In this document: positions 47,024 to 62,329 of the stretch, piece after piece | How positions within the stretch are numbered: the stretch's first letter is position 1 | How the letters are laid out: the number at the start of each line of letters is the position of its first letter | Source: Mammaliicoccus sp. Dog046 | Lineage (GTDB): Bacteria > Bacillota > Bacilli > Staphylococcales > Staphylococcaceae | Assembly (NCBI RefSeq): GCF_034039665.1 | Contig: NZ_CP120131.1 | Span: 1,598,446 to 1,662,445 of the forward strand | Direction of reading: 5' to 3' | Length of the DNA stretch: 64,000 nt | Notes under the pieces: generated by a model | The model's database searches: none | What the model was told of the DNA's origin: nothing | Seen by the model: the letters and a program-made list of their open reading frames with translations, nothing else | Translations under genes and position numbers: made by a program

Positions 47024-48625
47024 TTATTTTGTTGCGATTAAATCAATGCCGAACAACCATGGTACAAGGAACCAAACAAACGCGACGATGATAACACAAC
47101 TGATAAGGTTTAACCAAAAACCAGCCGTCGCCATTTCTCGTATGGTTACTTTCTCTGTACCGAACACTATCGCATTTGGCGGTGTTCCTACTGGTAACAT
47201 AAATGCACAGTTTGCCGCCATTGCTGCTGGAATCATTAATGCTAATGGATGCACATGAATACCAACTGCAATTGTTGCTAGGATCGGTAATATCATAGTT
47301 GCTGTCGCAGTATTAGATGTAATTTCTGTTAAGAATAGAACAAACATCGTAACGATAAAGATGATTAAGATGACATTCACACCATCTAAACCTGAAATTT
47401 GTTTCCCCATCCATTTATCTAATCCACTTTCTGTAATGGCTGACGCTACCGCTAATCCTCCACCAAACAGTAATAAAATCCCCCAAGGTAAATCCTTTGC
47501 TATTGACCAATCTAATATTCTTGCAAATTTTCTTTTAGCAGGAATTAAGAATAGGATTACAGTAATAAACATGGATATTGTTCCATCTTTAACCAACTCT
47601 GTAAATGGCAGTTGCGTTAATAAGAACTCTCGAGATACCCATAAAAATGCTGCTAAACAGAATAATGTAAATACAACTTTTTCTTCGTATGTTGTTTTAC
47701 CTAATGCTTTTAATTCTTTCGTAATAATTTCTTTACCACCAGGTAATTCCTTCATATCGTGCTTAAATTTCATGAAATTTAAATATGCCCAAGTAATCGC
47801 CAGTAATATAATAACGGATGGTACACCCATAACCATCCATTGTCCAAAGCCAATTTCTTCACCAAATATCTTTTCGTATTGACCTTTTAAGATGATTAAA
47901 GGTGGTGTTCCGATTAACGTACCTAGCCCACCTATTGTACCTGCATATCCAATACCTAATACGAGTGATTTTTCGAATTGTGTCAGACTATGTTTCTCAT
48001 TATCTTTGACAGTTAATTCGTGTGCTTCTTTAATAATTGCCATACCGATAGGAATCATAATCATAACAGCCGCTGTATTTGAAACGAACATTGATAATGC
48101 ACCTGTCGCAACCATAAAACCTAATAATATACGACCCGTACTTGTACCAATACTTTTTATAATGACTAATGCGATTCTCGTATGTAAATTCCATCTTTCC
48201 ATTGCAATTGCGATAATAAATCCTCCTAAGAATAAGAAAATAATATCATCACCATATGCACTTGAAACAGTCGCACTATCCATAATCCCGCCTAATGGAA
48301 ATAAGAATAAAGGCATTAAACTTGTTGCCGGAATAGGTATTGCTTCAGTGATCCACCAAACTGCAACCCAAAGTGTCGCTGCTAAAACATAAACCCCTTT
48401 TTGACTTAAACCTTCAGCATTAAAGAATAATAAGACACATATAAATAATAATGGTCCTAAAATCAACCCGATTAATTGAGCCGTGTTATAAGCTTTCAAT
48501 TCAGGTTCAGGCTTCGGTTCCTTTTGTGATTTTAGAGCATCAGTTGAAAAAAACTTCAACATTTCTTTCGTCCTGCCACTCTCTTTCCACAATTTTTGAG
48601 AAAACTTGTCTTCTCTTTTAGTCAT
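47024..48625 (-). CDS. sdcS: DASS-family sodium:dicarboxylate symporter (SdcS-like)
   Basis: This 533-residue membrane protein of the SLC13/DASS family imports C4-dicarboxylates such as succinate, fumarate and malate with sodium. The first ~48 residues are cytoplasmic and charged; about 11-12 hydrophobic segments follow. The two Ser-Asn-Thr sodium/substrate motifs are seen in FVSNTAAVMIMIP (about 180) and EITSNTATATMILPI (about 430), plus GTPPNAIVFG and GTPPLIILKG. Length slightly exceeds S. aureus SdcS. The gene stands alone between terminators. Confidence 0.88.
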   Translation of the reverse strand: MTKREDKFSQKLWKESGRTKEMLKFFSTDALKSQKEPKPEPELKAYNTAQLIGLILGPLLFICVLLFFNAEGLSQKGVYVLAATLWVAVWWITEAIPIPATSLMPLFLFPLGGIMDSATVSSAYGDDIIFLFLGGFIIAIAMERWNLHTRIALVIIKSIGTSTGRILLGFMVATGALSMFVSNTAAVMIMIPIGMAIIKEAHELTVKDNEKHSLTQFEKSLVLGIGYAGTIGGLGTLIGTPPLIILKGQYEKIFGEEIGFGQWMVMGVPSVIILLAITWAYLNFMKFKHDMKELPGGKEIITKELKALGKTTYEEKVVFTLFCLAAFLWVSREFLLTQLPFTELVKDGTISMFITVILFLIPAKRKFARILDWSIAKDLPWGILLLFGGGLAVASAITESGLDKWMGKQISGLDGVNVILIIFIVTMFVLFLTEITSNTATATMILPILATIAVGIHVHPLALMIPAAMAANCAFMLPVGTPPNAIVFGTEKVTIREMATAGFWLNLISCVIIVAFVWFLVPWLFGIDLIATK

Positions 48626-48795
48626 ATTTATACCCCCTTATATTTGTATTCGTTTACATTTTACCAAAGTTTTTACCACAGTAGTACCATTTTCTGAATA
48701 TTCTATTATATAGGTTGTGTATTCTTTATTCTTTTTAGAATTTTAAAAGCTAGCTTCTATAGTAATATTTAGTGAATTATCATTTACTATTACAC

Positions 48796-48830
48796 AAAAA
48801 GGCTGGGACATATATGTCCCAGCCTTTTTA
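48796..48830. terminator. Terminator at the end of the pyr operon (GGCTGGGACAT type)
   Basis: Perfect stem AAAAAGGCTGGGACATA/TATGTCCCAGCCTTTTT, 7 nt past the small gene that follows pyrE. It works in either direction. Confidence 0.88.
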
Positions 48831-48836
48831 GTATGA

Positions 48837-49115
48837 TTAATGTTCATCTCTTTCGTTATCGAAAAAGCCATTTGACTCTAATTCTTTTTTAATGCTTTTA
48901 AATATATTCTTATCGTCTAAATCATATCTTCTTTGTCGATTTACATTCGTATTATTAGAATAACCATTACGTTCAAAAGATTGTGGATCTCTTACTTTAT
49001 AATGATTAAAGTCAGCTGATTGGTTAGTATCTTTTTTTAGAAAATCATTAATATGTCCCCATTTTTGTATCTGCTCATTTTGTTCTTCTGCAGATAATCG
49101 ATGTTGGTTTCCCAT
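48837..49115 (-). CDS. Conserved hypothetical protein, 92 aa
   Basis: This hydrophilic 92-residue protein (MGNQHRLSAEEQNEQIQKWG ...) is rich in Asn, Asp, Arg and Lys, with no signal peptide, Cys or membrane segment. The central part looks disordered and the C-terminus helical (IFKSIKKELESNGFF). It is 25 nt after pyrE with AAAGGGGGG before the ATG, so it is probably the last gene of the pyr transcript. I do not recognise a function. Confidence 0.75.
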   Translation of the reverse strand: MGNQHRLSAEEQNEQIQKWGHINDFLKKDTNQSADFNHYKVRDPQSFERNGYSNNTNVNRQRRYDLDDKNIFKSIKKELESNGFFDNERDEH

Positions 49116-49140
49116 AAAGACCCCCCTTTTCTTGACTTTA

Positions 49141-49749
49141 TTATAAAGTATCTTTCCAGTCTTTTAAAGTTTTTATATCTTTATTTTCGATATATCCTTT
49201 TTCTTCTGCAACCGTAATCAATTCATCATAATTTGATAATGTATAGAAAGGTATTTCCATTTGATTAAATGCTTGTTCTGCTTTATTAATACCATACGTA
49301 AATATTGCAAATACGCCTAAAACTTCAGCACCATCTTCAATTAAAGCTTCTACTGCATTAATTGAAGAACCACCAGTAGAGATTAAGTCTTCTATTACAA
49401 CTACTTTTTTCCCTTTACTTGAAGCACCTTCGATTTGGTTCCCTTTACCGTGACCTTTACTCTTTGAACGGACATAACTCATTGGCAAGCGTAGCTCATC
49501 AGCGATAAATGCTGCGTGTGGAATACCTGCAGTAGCAGTTCCTGAAATGATTTCAGCGTCAGGTGCATGTTGCTCGATTAATTTAATTAAATTTTTATAA
49601 ATATTTTCTCTAATTTCTGGATATGCTAATGTCACACGGTTATCACAATAAATAGGTGATTTTATTCCTGAACTCCAAGTATATGGATCTTCTGGTGATA
49701 GTGTTACAGCTTTAATTTCTAATAATGATTGTGCAATATTTTGTGTCAT
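49141..49749 (-). CDS. pyrE: Orotate phosphoribosyltransferase
   Basis: PyrE joins orotate to PRPP giving OMP. The 202-residue protein has the PRPP-binding motif [14 protein letters not shown] (about 117-130) and the flexible loop [12 protein letters not shown]. It follows pyrF by 3 nt, the final step pair of UMP synthesis. Confidence 0.96.
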   Translation of the reverse strand: MTQNIAQSLLEIKAVTLSPEDPYTWSSGIKSPIYCDNRVTLAYPEIRENIYKNLIKLIEQHAPDAEIISGTATAGIPHAAFIADELRLPMSYVRSKSKGHGKGNQIEGASSKGKKVVVIEDLISTGGSSINAVEALIEDGAEVLGVFAIFTYGINKAEQAFNQMEIPFYTLSNYDELITVAEEKGYIENKDIKTLKDWKDTL

Positions 49750-49752
49750 ATT

Positions 49753-50445
49753 TTATCCCTTCCATCTTCTTAATATTTCATGATATCTTGCTACTGGATC
49801 TTCATGTTGTGTTATAGAACGACCTACGACGATATGTGTAGAACCTAATTTTTTTGCATCTTCAGGCGTTGTTACTCTTTGTTGATCATGCGTCTTATCA
49901 GATTCTAGTCGAATGCCCGGCGTCACTTTTAAGAAATCATTTCCAATATGTTCAGTTATCAATTGTGATTCAAGTGGCGAACAAACGACACCATCCAATT
50001 CAGCTTGTTTTGCTATTTCAGCATAATGAATCACAGCGTCTTCGATGGAACTTTGAATATTTTGTTCGCTTCTCATTTGTGCTTCTGTTGTCGATGTTAA
50101 TTGTGTTACGGCAATCAATTTAGCATTAGGATTAGAAGACCTTAAACCTTCTAATCCAGCTTGCATCATTTGTATACCACCAGCTGCATGTACATTAATT
50201 AAATCAATATCAAATTTACCTAATCCTTTTAATGCACCTTTTACTGTATTTGGTATATCATGCAATTTTAAGTCTAAAAATAGATCGTGCCCTTTTTCTT
50301 TGACCATTTTTATTGTTTCAGGGCCGTTTTGTAAGTATAATTCCATTCCAATTTTAACAAAAAGTGGTTCATCAAATAAATTCAGAAATTGCTCTACTTC
50401 TTCTAATGTTGCAAAGTCTAATGCAATAATTGGTGTGTTTTTCAT
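49753..50445 (-). CDS. pyrF: Orotidine 5'-phosphate decarboxylase
   Basis: PyrF decarboxylates OMP to UMP. The 230-residue TIM barrel has the catalytic motif [15 protein letters not shown] (about 59-73) and the phosphate-binding end [12 protein letters not shown]. It starts at the base following the pyrD stop. Confidence 0.97.
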   Translation of the reverse strand: MKNTPIIALDFATLEEVEQFLNLFDEPLFVKIGMELYLQNGPETIKMVKEKGHDLFLDLKLHDIPNTVKGALKGLGKFDIDLINVHAAGGIQMMQAGLEGLRSSNPNAKLIAVTQLTSTTEAQMRSEQNIQSSIEDAVIHYAEIAKQAELDGVVCSPLESQLITEHIGNDFLKVTPGIRLESDKTHDQQRVTTPEDAKKLGSTHIVVGRSITQHEDPVARYHEILRRWKG

Positions 50446-52127
<1,682 letters not shown>

Positions 52128-52140
52128 CTTAATCCTCCCT

Positions 52141-55100
52141 TTACATTTGATCAGTTCTAAATGTCATACTTTCAATTACATCAGCTAAAGCATTTGCTGT
52201 ATCAAGTGATGTTAAACAAGGAATACCATTTTCAACTGATTCTCTTCTAATTTGGAAGCCATCTCGGTCGTAAAGTTTACCCTTCGTCATTGTATTGACA
52301 ACAAGTTGTACTTCACCTTTTTGAATAACTGAAAGCAAGTCATGTTCTCCACCGATTTTGCCAACAGTGTTTACAGGTATTTGATTTTCTTTAAAGTAAT
52401 TAGCAGTACCTTCAGTTGCAAATATGCGGTATCCAATTTCATGGAATCGCTTAGCAATATTCATTGCTTCGGATTTATCTTTATCACTAACTGTAAATAA
52501 TGCTGTACCTTGGTCTTGTACTTTTAATCCGCTTGCTGTTAAGGCTTTATAAAGTGCTTTTTCAAGTGTACTATCTTTACCCATTACTTCACCTGTTGAT
52601 TTCATTTCAGGTCCTAATGTGATATCAACATTTTTCAATTTATTAAAACTGAAGACCGGTGCTTTAACATAAACGCCTTCTTTATAAGATACTAAACCAC
52701 TTTCATAGCCTTGATCTTTTAATGAGATACTTGTAATTGCTTTTGTCGCAATTTTAGCCATTGGGATATCTGTGATTTTACTTAAGAATGGAACCGTTCT
52801 ACTTGCTCTAGGGTTCACTTCAAGTACAAACACATCACCTTTTGAAAGTACGAATTGGATATTGATTAATCCGATAATGTTTAATCCTTTAGCTAATTTA
52901 GTCGTGTAATCTACTAACATATCAATCTCTTCGTCAGTTAATGTTTGTGGCGGATATACAGCTATTGAGTCACCAGAGTGTACACCGGCTCTTTCAATAT
53001 GTTCCATAATTCCAGGAATCACTACTGTTTCACCATCTGATATTGCATCCACTTCAATTTCTTTACCTGTTAAATAACGGTCAATTAATACTGGATGTTC
53101 AGGACTTGCTTTAACAGCTTGTTCCATGTAATTGCGTAGTTCTGCTTCAGCATAAACAATTTCCATTGCACGTCCACCTAGTACGTAAGATGGTCTCACA
53201 ACAACTGGATATCCAATTGTATTGGCATTATCGATTGCTTCTTGTACAGAAGTCGCTGTTTTCCCTAGTGGTTGTGGTACGTCAATTTTTTGTAATAAAG
53301 CTTCGAATTCTTTTCTATCTTCAGCTCTATTTAAATCTTCTAAACTTGTACCAAGAATTTTTACGCCTTTTTCAGAAATCTTATCTGCTAAGTTAATCGC
53401 TGTTTGACCACCGAATTGAACTACTACGCCTTTAGGTTGTTCCAGATTAATAATGCTCATAACATCTTCTTCAGTTAATGGTTCAAAGTATAATTTATCT
53501 GATATTGAAAAATCTGTAGAAACTGTTTCAGGGTTATTATTGATAATAATTGCTTCATAACCCGCTTCTTGTATCGCCCAAACTGCATGAACCGTGGCAT
53601 AGTCAAACTCTACACCTTGTCCAATTCTGATTGGTCCAGATCCAAGAACAATGATTTTTTCTTTTTCTGACACGATTGATTCGTTTTCTTCTTCATAAGT
53701 ACCGTAGAAGTATGGTGTTTCAGATTCAAATTCTGCTGCACATGTATCAACCGTTTTATAAACTGGGTTAATATTATGTTGCTGTCTTAAATCATAAACT
53801 TCACGTTCTGAAAGTTCCCATCTATGTGCAATCACTCTATCACTAAATCCATATTGTTTAGCCCATAGCAACATGTCTAAGTTACCTTTGTTCTCTTTCA
53901 AATCATGTTCGATTTCAATAATATGTTTGAATTTATTTAAGAAGAAGTAATCAATTTCCGTTAATTCATGGATTTCTTCAAGTGAAGTCCCTCGTCTAAT
54001 CGCTTCACCAATAAAGAATAATCGTTCGTCATCTTGTTCTTTAATTCTATCTACAATGAAATCTAACTCGAATTCATCACCGTTTGGCAATCCTAAATGA
54101 TGGACACCATATTCAAGTGAACGGATTGCTTTTAGAAGTGATTCTTCATATGTTCTACCAATTGCCATTACTTCCCCAGTTGCTTTCATTTGCGTGCCTA
54201 ATTGACGTTCACCTTTTTCAAACTTATCAAATGGGAATCTTGGAATTTTAGATACGACATAATCTAATGCTGGTTCAAATGCAGCGTATGATGTACCTGT
54301 AACTGGATTTAACATTTCATCTAATGTCATTCCAACCGCAATTTTTGCTGCTAATTTAGCAATAGGATAACCTGTTGCTTTTGAAGCAAGTGCAGATGAA
54401 CGTGATACACGAGGATTTACTTCAATAATATAATAGTCAAATGAATGAGGATCTAATGCAAGTTGAACATTACAGCCACCTTCGATTTTCAATGCTCTTA
54501 TAATTTTTAATGATACGTCTCTTAACATTTGATATTCAACATCAGATAGCGTTTGGCTCGGTGCTACAACAATTGAATCTCCAGTGTGTATTCCGACCGG
54601 ATCAATATTCTCCATGTTACATACAACAATTGCGTTATCATTTTTATCACGCATTACTTCATATTCAATCTCTTTATATCCTGCGATAGATTTTTCTAAT
54701 AAACATTGTGTTACTGGACTATATTTCAATCCATTTTGAACAACTTCTCTAAGTTCTTTTTCATCTTTACAGATACCACCACCAGTACCACCCATAGTAA
54801 ATGCTGGTCGAACAATTAAAGGATAGCCAATTTGATTCGCGAATGCTAAGGCACCTTCAAGATCATTTACAATATCACTTTCAGGTACAGGTTCATTTAA
54901 TTCGTTCATTAAATTTCTAAACAAGTCTCTATCTTCTGCTTGTTCAATTGATGATAGTTGTGTTCCTAATAATCGAACGTTATTTTCTTCAAGAACACCT
55001 GCTTCATGCAATTCAATCGCCATATTCAAACCAGTTTGTCCACCTAATGTCGGCAACAATGCGTCTGGCTGTTCTTTACGTATAATACGACTAACAAAAT

Positions 55101-55314
55101 CTAAAGTTAACGGTTCGATATATACTGTGTCCGCTATTTCTGTATCTGTCATAATTGTTGCTGGATTTGAGTTTACAAGTATGACTCTATATCCTTCTTC
55201 TTTTAAAGCTAGACAAGCTTGTGTACCTGCATAATCAAATTCTGCAGCTTGACCAATGATGATAGGACCTGACCCGATTACTAGTATGGATTTAATATCT
55301 GTTTGTTTAGGCAT
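52141..55314 (-). CDS. carB: Carbamoyl-phosphate synthase large subunit
   Basis: CarB makes carbamoyl phosphate from bicarbonate, ATP and ammonia supplied by CarA. The 1057-residue protein shows the internal duplication: two ATP-grasp halves beginning near residues 7 ([20 protein letters not shown]) and 550 ([20 protein letters not shown]). The C-terminal MGS-like allosteric domain is at about 935-1057. It overlaps carA by 8 nt. Being in the pyr operon, it is expected to be controlled by PyrR. Confidence 0.97.
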   Translation of the reverse strand: MPKQTDIKSILVIGSGPIIIGQAAEFDYAGTQACLALKEEGYRVILVNSNPATIMTDTEIADTVYIEPLTLDFVSRIIRKEQPDALLPTLGGQTGLNMAIELHEAGVLEENNVRLLGTQLSSIEQAEDRDLFRNLMNELNEPVPESDIVNDLEGALAFANQIGYPLIVRPAFTMGGTGGGICKDEKELREVVQNGLKYSPVTQCLLEKSIAGYKEIEYEVMRDKNDNAIVVCNMENIDPVGIHTGDSIVVAPSQTLSDVEYQMLRDVSLKIIRALKIEGGCNVQLALDPHSFDYYIIEVNPRVSRSSALASKATGYPIAKLAAKIAVGMTLDEMLNPVTGTSYAAFEPALDYVVSKIPRFPFDKFEKGERQLGTQMKATGEVMAIGRTYEESLLKAIRSLEYGVHHLGLPNGDEFELDFIVDRIKEQDDERLFFIGEAIRRGTSLEEIHELTEIDYFFLNKFKHIIEIEHDLKENKGNLDMLLWAKQYGFSDRVIAHRWELSEREVYDLRQQHNINPVYKTVDTCAAEFESETPYFYGTYEEENESIVSEKEKIIVLGSGPIRIGQGVEFDYATVHAVWAIQEAGYEAIIINNNPETVSTDFSISDKLYFEPLTEEDVMSIINLEQPKGVVVQFGGQTAINLADKISEKGVKILGTSLEDLNRAEDRKEFEALLQKIDVPQPLGKTATSVQEAIDNANTIGYPVVVRPSYVLGGRAMEIVYAEAELRNYMEQAVKASPEHPVLIDRYLTGKEIEVDAISDGETVVIPGIMEHIERAGVHSGDSIAVYPPQTLTDEEIDMLVDYTTKLAKGLNIIGLINIQFVLSKGDVFVLEVNPRASRTVPFLSKITDIPMAKIATKAITSISLKDQGYESGLVSYKEGVYVKAPVFSFNKLKNVDITLGPEMKSTGEVMGKDSTLEKALYKALTASGLKVQDQGTALFTVSDKDKSEAMNIAKRFHEIGYRIFATEGTANYFKENQIPVNTVGKIGGEHDLLSVIQKGEVQLVVNTMTKGKLYDRDGFQIRRESVENGIPCLTSLDTANALADVIESMTFRTDQM

Positions 55315-56407
55315 TGATTGTACGCTCCTTCTCTTTATGTAGTTTAATCATTTCAATGAATTCATCAAATAAATAATTTGAATCATGTGGACCTGGTGAA
55401 GCTTCTGGATGATATTGTACTGAAAATGCTGGGAATGTCTTGTGCTTCAATCCTTCAATAGAACGATCATTTAATGCGATATGTGTGATTTCTAAATCTG
55501 TTTGTTCAATCGATGCTTCGTCAATGGCATAACCATGATTTTGACTTGTTAAATCCACTTTGCCAGTCGCTAAATTTTGAACTGGGTGGTTCGCACCTCT
55601 ATGTCCAAACTTCATTTTGTATGAAGTAGCTCCTTGAGATAATGCAAAGAGTTGATGTCCTAAACAAATACCGAAGAAAGGAATTTTACCTACTACTTCT
55701 TTAATTGTTTCAATTGTATCTTGTACACTTTCTGGGTTACCTGGTCCATTTGAAACCATAATTCCATCAGGAGAAATATTCATAATTTCTTCGATAGTTG
55801 TTTGATAAGGTACAACTGTAACGTCACAACCTCTTCTATTTAATTCTCTAATAATATTTTCTTTCTTACCATAATCTATGAGAACAACTTTGTAACCATC
55901 ACCAGTAGAGATATATGGTCTTACGGATGAAACTTGGTCTACTTCATCTGTTCTAAATGAACCTGATTTTAATTTCTCGATTACTTGTGGAATATCTGCT
56001 TCACTTTGAGCAAATCCTGCTTTAAGGACTCCGAATTTTCTGATTTTACGTGTTAAATTTCTTGTATCTACGCCTGAAATACCAGGGATATCATAGAATT
56101 TTAAAGTTTCATCTAATGATTTACTTTTTCTAAAATTACTTGGATAGTCACATGCTTCTCTCACAACTACACCATTTAAAGTTGGTCTTAATGACTCAAA
56201 GTCATCTCTATTTATACCGTAGTTACCTATTAAAGGATAAGTAAATGTAATAATTTGACCTGTATAAGAAGGATCTGAAATCGTTTCTTGATATCCTGTC
56301 ATTGCTGTATTAAATACAATTTCACCTGCTGTTAAGTTATCTGAACCTAATGCATATCCTTTATAAGTCGTTCCATCTTCTAAAACTAAGTATCTTTTAT
56401 TTCTCAT
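55307..56407 (-). CDS. carA: Carbamoyl-phosphate synthase small (glutaminase) subunit
   Basis: CarA hydrolyses glutamine and channels ammonia to CarB. The 366-residue protein has the N-terminal CarA domain ([16 protein letters not shown]) and a class I amidotransferase domain with nucleophile Cys in [12 protein letters not shown] and the His/Glu pair in [13 protein letters not shown] chose the ATG at 56407 ([12 protein letters not shown]), 9 nt after AAGGAGG; the longer open frame runs into pyrC. Confidence 0.96.
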   Translation of the reverse strand: MRNKRYLVLEDGTTYKGYALGSDNLTAGEIVFNTAMTGYQETISDPSYTGQIITFTYPLIGNYGINRDDFESLRPTLNGVVVREACDYPSNFRKSKSLDETLKFYDIPGISGVDTRNLTRKIRKFGVLKAGFAQSEADIPQVIEKLKSGSFRTDEVDQVSSVRPYISTGDGYKVVLIDYGKKENIIRELNRRGCDVTVVPYQTTIEEIMNISPDGIMVSNGPGNPESVQDTIETIKEVVGKIPFFGICLGHQLFALSQGATSYKMKFGHRGANHPVQNLATGKVDLTSQNHGYAIDEASIEQTDLEITHIALNDRSIEGLKHKTFPAFSVQYHPEASPGPHDSNYLFDEFIEMIKLHKEKERTINA

Positions 56408-56408
56408 T

Positions 56409-59894
<3,486 letters not shown>

Positions 59895-59910
59895 TTTCAT
59901 TCTCCTATTC

Positions 59911-60021
59911 CAAAAAAAGATCCCTTCACAAGATATGCAAAGGGATCTATGTATACAAAAGTACCCAAAAATTATAGAGGTATCTTGTATCATATATACT
60001 CCTTTGCCAGTCTCTCGTACT
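59911..60021 (-). promoter_or_regulatory. PyrR-dependent attenuator between pyrR and pyrP
   Basis: A terminator hairpin (AGATCCCTTTGCATA.../GAAGGGATCT then seven T, 59911-59948 on the minus strand) lies directly before the pyrP ribosome-binding site. Upstream, 60007-60021 reads AGTACGAGAGACTGG, a diverged and one-base-shorter match to the PyrR-binding loop. UMP-bound PyrR would favour termination before pyrP. Confidence 0.75.
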
Positions 60022-60034
60022 GAATTAAAAGGAT

Positions 60035-60562
60035 TTAATTTAATTTTACTGCTGTCATATTATCGAACTCTTCAAGTTCAACAACAATCGATTCGTTTGA
60101 TGCTGTCGGTACATTCTTTCCAACATAATCTGCTCTTATTGGAAGTTCACGATGTCCTCTATCAACAAGTGTAGCCAAGCTTATCTTTCTAGGTCTAGCG
60201 TGATCTAATATCGCATCTAATGAAGCGCGTACTGTTCTACCTGTATATAACACGTCATCAACGATGATTACATGTTTATCATTAATATCTACATCAATAT
60301 TAAATGATTTAACTTTTATTGCGTCTTGTTGATTTTTCACATCATCTCTATAATGTGTCACATCTATTTCACCAGTTGGCACTTGCACTTGCTCAATCGT
60401 TTGAATTTTCTTTTCAATTCTATTAGCAAGAAAAACACCTCTCGTTTTGACACCTAATAAGACGATATCTTTCGTACCTTTATTTTTCTCTAATATTTCA
60501 TGTGACATACGCGTTAAAGCTCGATTTACCGCTGCATCATCCATAATCATTCTTTCAGCCAT
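60035..60562 (-). CDS. pyrR: Bifunctional pyr operon attenuation protein / uracil phosphoribosyltransferase PyrR
   Basis: PyrR binds the pyr leader RNA in a UMP-dependent way and has minor UPRTase activity. The 175-residue protein begins [19 protein letters not shown] and has the PRPP motif [17 protein letters not shown] and [20 protein letters not shown]. The ATG at 60562 is 7 nt after AAGGAG; the longer open frame overlaps the leader terminator and is rejected. Confidence 0.96.
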   Translation of the reverse strand: MAERMIMDDAAVNRALTRMSHEILEKNKGTKDIVLLGVKTRGVFLANRIEKKIQTIEQVQVPTGEIDVTHYRDDVKNQQDAIKVKSFNIDVDINDKHVIIVDDVLYTGRTVRASLDAILDHARPRKISLATLVDRGHRELPIRADYVGKNVPTASNESIVVELEEFDNMTAVKLN

Positions 60563-60576
60563 TAGTAATCTCCTTT

Positions 60577-60676
60577 CACAAAAAAATACCCATGTCCTCG
60601 AGAAGACATGGGTATATACTTGTACCATTAGAATGGTCCACACGTACATAATATGTCTTCTCAGCCTCTCTGGACT
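60577..60676 (-). promoter_or_regulatory. PyrR-dependent attenuator in the leader of the pyr operon
   Basis: On the minus strand AGTCCAGAGAGGCT (60663-60676) matches the PyrR-binding consensus exactly. Downstream, ATACCCATGTCTTCTCGAGG pairs back into GACATGGGTAT followed by seven T (60580-60615), an intrinsic terminator just before the pyrR Shine-Dalgarno. An AGAAGACATA segment between them can form the competing antiterminator. Confidence 0.9.
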
Positions 60677-60708
60677 GTCTCTTAAAGACTTATAAATTGA
60701 TTAAATTA

Positions 60709-60737
60709 ATATTATCGTTTTTCACGACTAATGTCAA
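60709..60737 (-). promoter_or_regulatory. Promoter of the pyr operon
   Basis: TTGACA (60732-60737) and TAATAT (60709-60714) with 17-bp spacing on the minus strand, between the rluD-family stop and the pyrR leader. A good sigma-A match. Confidence 0.75.
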
Positions 60738-60776
60738 AGGTTTATCTAAATTAATAAAGCATTATTACACTTCAGA

Positions 60777-61700
60777 CTATTTTTTATCTTCTCTGTTACG
60801 TAACTTTTCTAGTAACGTTTCAAAGTATTCTGGAAGTGGTGCTTCTCTTTCAATATATTCGCCAGTAACTGGATGTTCAAATCCTAATAAACCTGCATGA
60901 AGTGCTTGGCCATCCAGATTTAAAGTCTTTTTCGGTCCATATTTAGGATCGCCAACAAGTGGGAAACCAATATGTTTCATGTGTACCCTAATTTGATGAG
61001 TTCTTCCTGTTTCTAATTGGCAATTTACTAATGTATATTTTTCGAATTTTTCAATGACATTGAAATGTGTTACTGCTTCTTTGCCATCATCTACAATTGC
61101 CATTTCTTGACGCTCTTTCGGATTTCTTCCGATTGGTGCATCAACAGTACCAAATTCATGAGGGATATTACCGTGAACTAAAGCTGTATATTCTCTCGTT
61201 ACCGTTTTCTCAACTAATTGATCTACAAGACCTCTGTGTGCGATATCATTTTTAGCAATCATCAATAAACCTGATGTATCTTTATCAATTCTATGCACAA
61301 TACCTGGTCTAATTTCGCCATTAATACCTGATAAATCTTGAATTTCATGCATAAGTCCATTCACTAAAGTCCCAGTATAATGACCCGGTGCAGGGTGAAC
61401 AACCATGCCTTTAGGTTTATAAACGACAGCAACGTCTTTGTCCTCGTAGTAAATTTCAATACCTAAATCTTCTGCAACGATATCTACTTCTTCTACGACT
61501 TTTTCTGTTACAACGATAACATCGTTTAACTTCGTTTTATAATTCGCTTTGATTACCTTGCCATTTACTTCAACCAATCCTAATCTAATCCAATCTTGAA
61601 TTTGATTTCGTGACCAATCCGGATTTAATTCTGGTAATATTTTATCTATTCTTACGCCTTTTTCATTTTCTGTTTCTATCTTAAATTCAAATGTATTCAA
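60777..61700 (-). CDS. RluD-family pseudouridine synthase
   Basis: This 307-residue protein has an N-terminal S4 RNA-binding domain (about 14-75, RIDKILPELNPDWSRNQIQDW). The catalytic domain carries the family motif HRIDKDTSGLLMIAKND with the catalytic Asp, and RTHQIRVHMKHIGFPLVGD. It is the ortholog of B. subtilis YlyB by its location between lspA and pyrR. The target uridines (probably 23S rRNA) are inferred from the family. It overlaps lspA by 4 nt. Confidence 0.94.
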   Translation of the reverse strand: MNTFEFKIETENEKGVRIDKILPELNPDWSRNQIQDWIRLGLVEVNGKVIKANYKTKLNDVIVVTEKVVEEVDIVAEDLGIEIYYEDKDVAVVYKPKGMVVHPAPGHYTGTLVNGLMHEIQDLSGINGEIRPGIVHRIDKDTSGLLMIAKNDIAHRGLVDQLVEKTVTREYTALVHGNIPHEFGTVDAPIGRNPKERQEMAIVDDGKEAVTHFNVIEKFEKYTLVNCQLETGRTHQIRVHMKHIGFPLVGDPKYGPKKTLNLDGQALHAGLLGFEHPVTGEYIEREAPLPEYFETLLEKLRNREDKK

Positions 61701-62176
61701 GCTTTTTCCTCCTTACTTTCAAATAAAATTACTAATATTAAAACAATTACACCTATCGTTAAAGATGCATCCGCGACATTAAATATAGGGAAATTATATC
61801 CAAATATATATGTATCTACAAAATCTACAACTTCACCTCTAAATAAACGATCAATAAAATTACCTATTGAACCCGCAATAAGTAAACTCAATCCAAGTTG
61901 AGTTAATGGTTTACCGTAACCTTCGTTCTTAAAGAACACAATTAATATGACAAGCACAACAATTGTAACAATATAAAATAACCACATTTTTCCTTGCAAG
62001 ATACCCCACGCTGCACCTTGATTTCTATGAGAAGTTATATAGATAATGTGATTGATTACTTTTACCGATTCACCAACTTCTAAAGATTTCACTATTAGAA
62101 ACTTAGTAAGTTGATCAAATATAATTAATATTAATATAAAAGTACTCCATATAGGAATATTGTATCCTTTACGCAT
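61697..62176 (-). CDS. lspA: Lipoprotein signal peptidase
   Basis: This aspartic membrane peptidase cleaves signal peptides of diacylglyceryl-modified prolipoproteins. The 159-residue protein has four membrane helices and the two catalytic Asp motifs GNFIDRLFRGEVVDF (about 106-120) and FNVADASLT (about 131-139). It follows ileS after a terminator, as in other staphylococci. Confidence 0.96.
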   Translation of the reverse strand: MRKGYNIPIWSTFILILIIFDQLTKFLIVKSLEVGESVKVINHIIYITSHRNQGAAWGILQGKMWLFYIVTIVVLVILIVFFKNEGYGKPLTQLGLSLLIAGSIGNFIDRLFRGEVVDFVDTYIFGYNFPIFNVADASLTIGVIVLILVILFESKEEKA

Positions 62177-62265
62177 CTTTTATTCACTCCAATCTTGACT
62201 ATTTTACCACATAACACACCCCTTATGTTAAAGAGACGGCATATAATAATGGCAAAAATAAAACA

Positions 62266-62325
62266 CCTATCTTTCAATGATAGACTTCAAAGTGTGAAGG
62301 ACTATCTTTGAAAAATAGGTGTTAT
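62266..62325 (-). terminator. Terminator of ileS
   Basis: AACACCTATTTTTCAAAGAT/ATCTTTCA..ATAGGTGTT stem with a T-rich tail on the minus strand, a few bases past the ileS stop. Confidence 0.75.
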
Positions 62326-62329
62326 CACT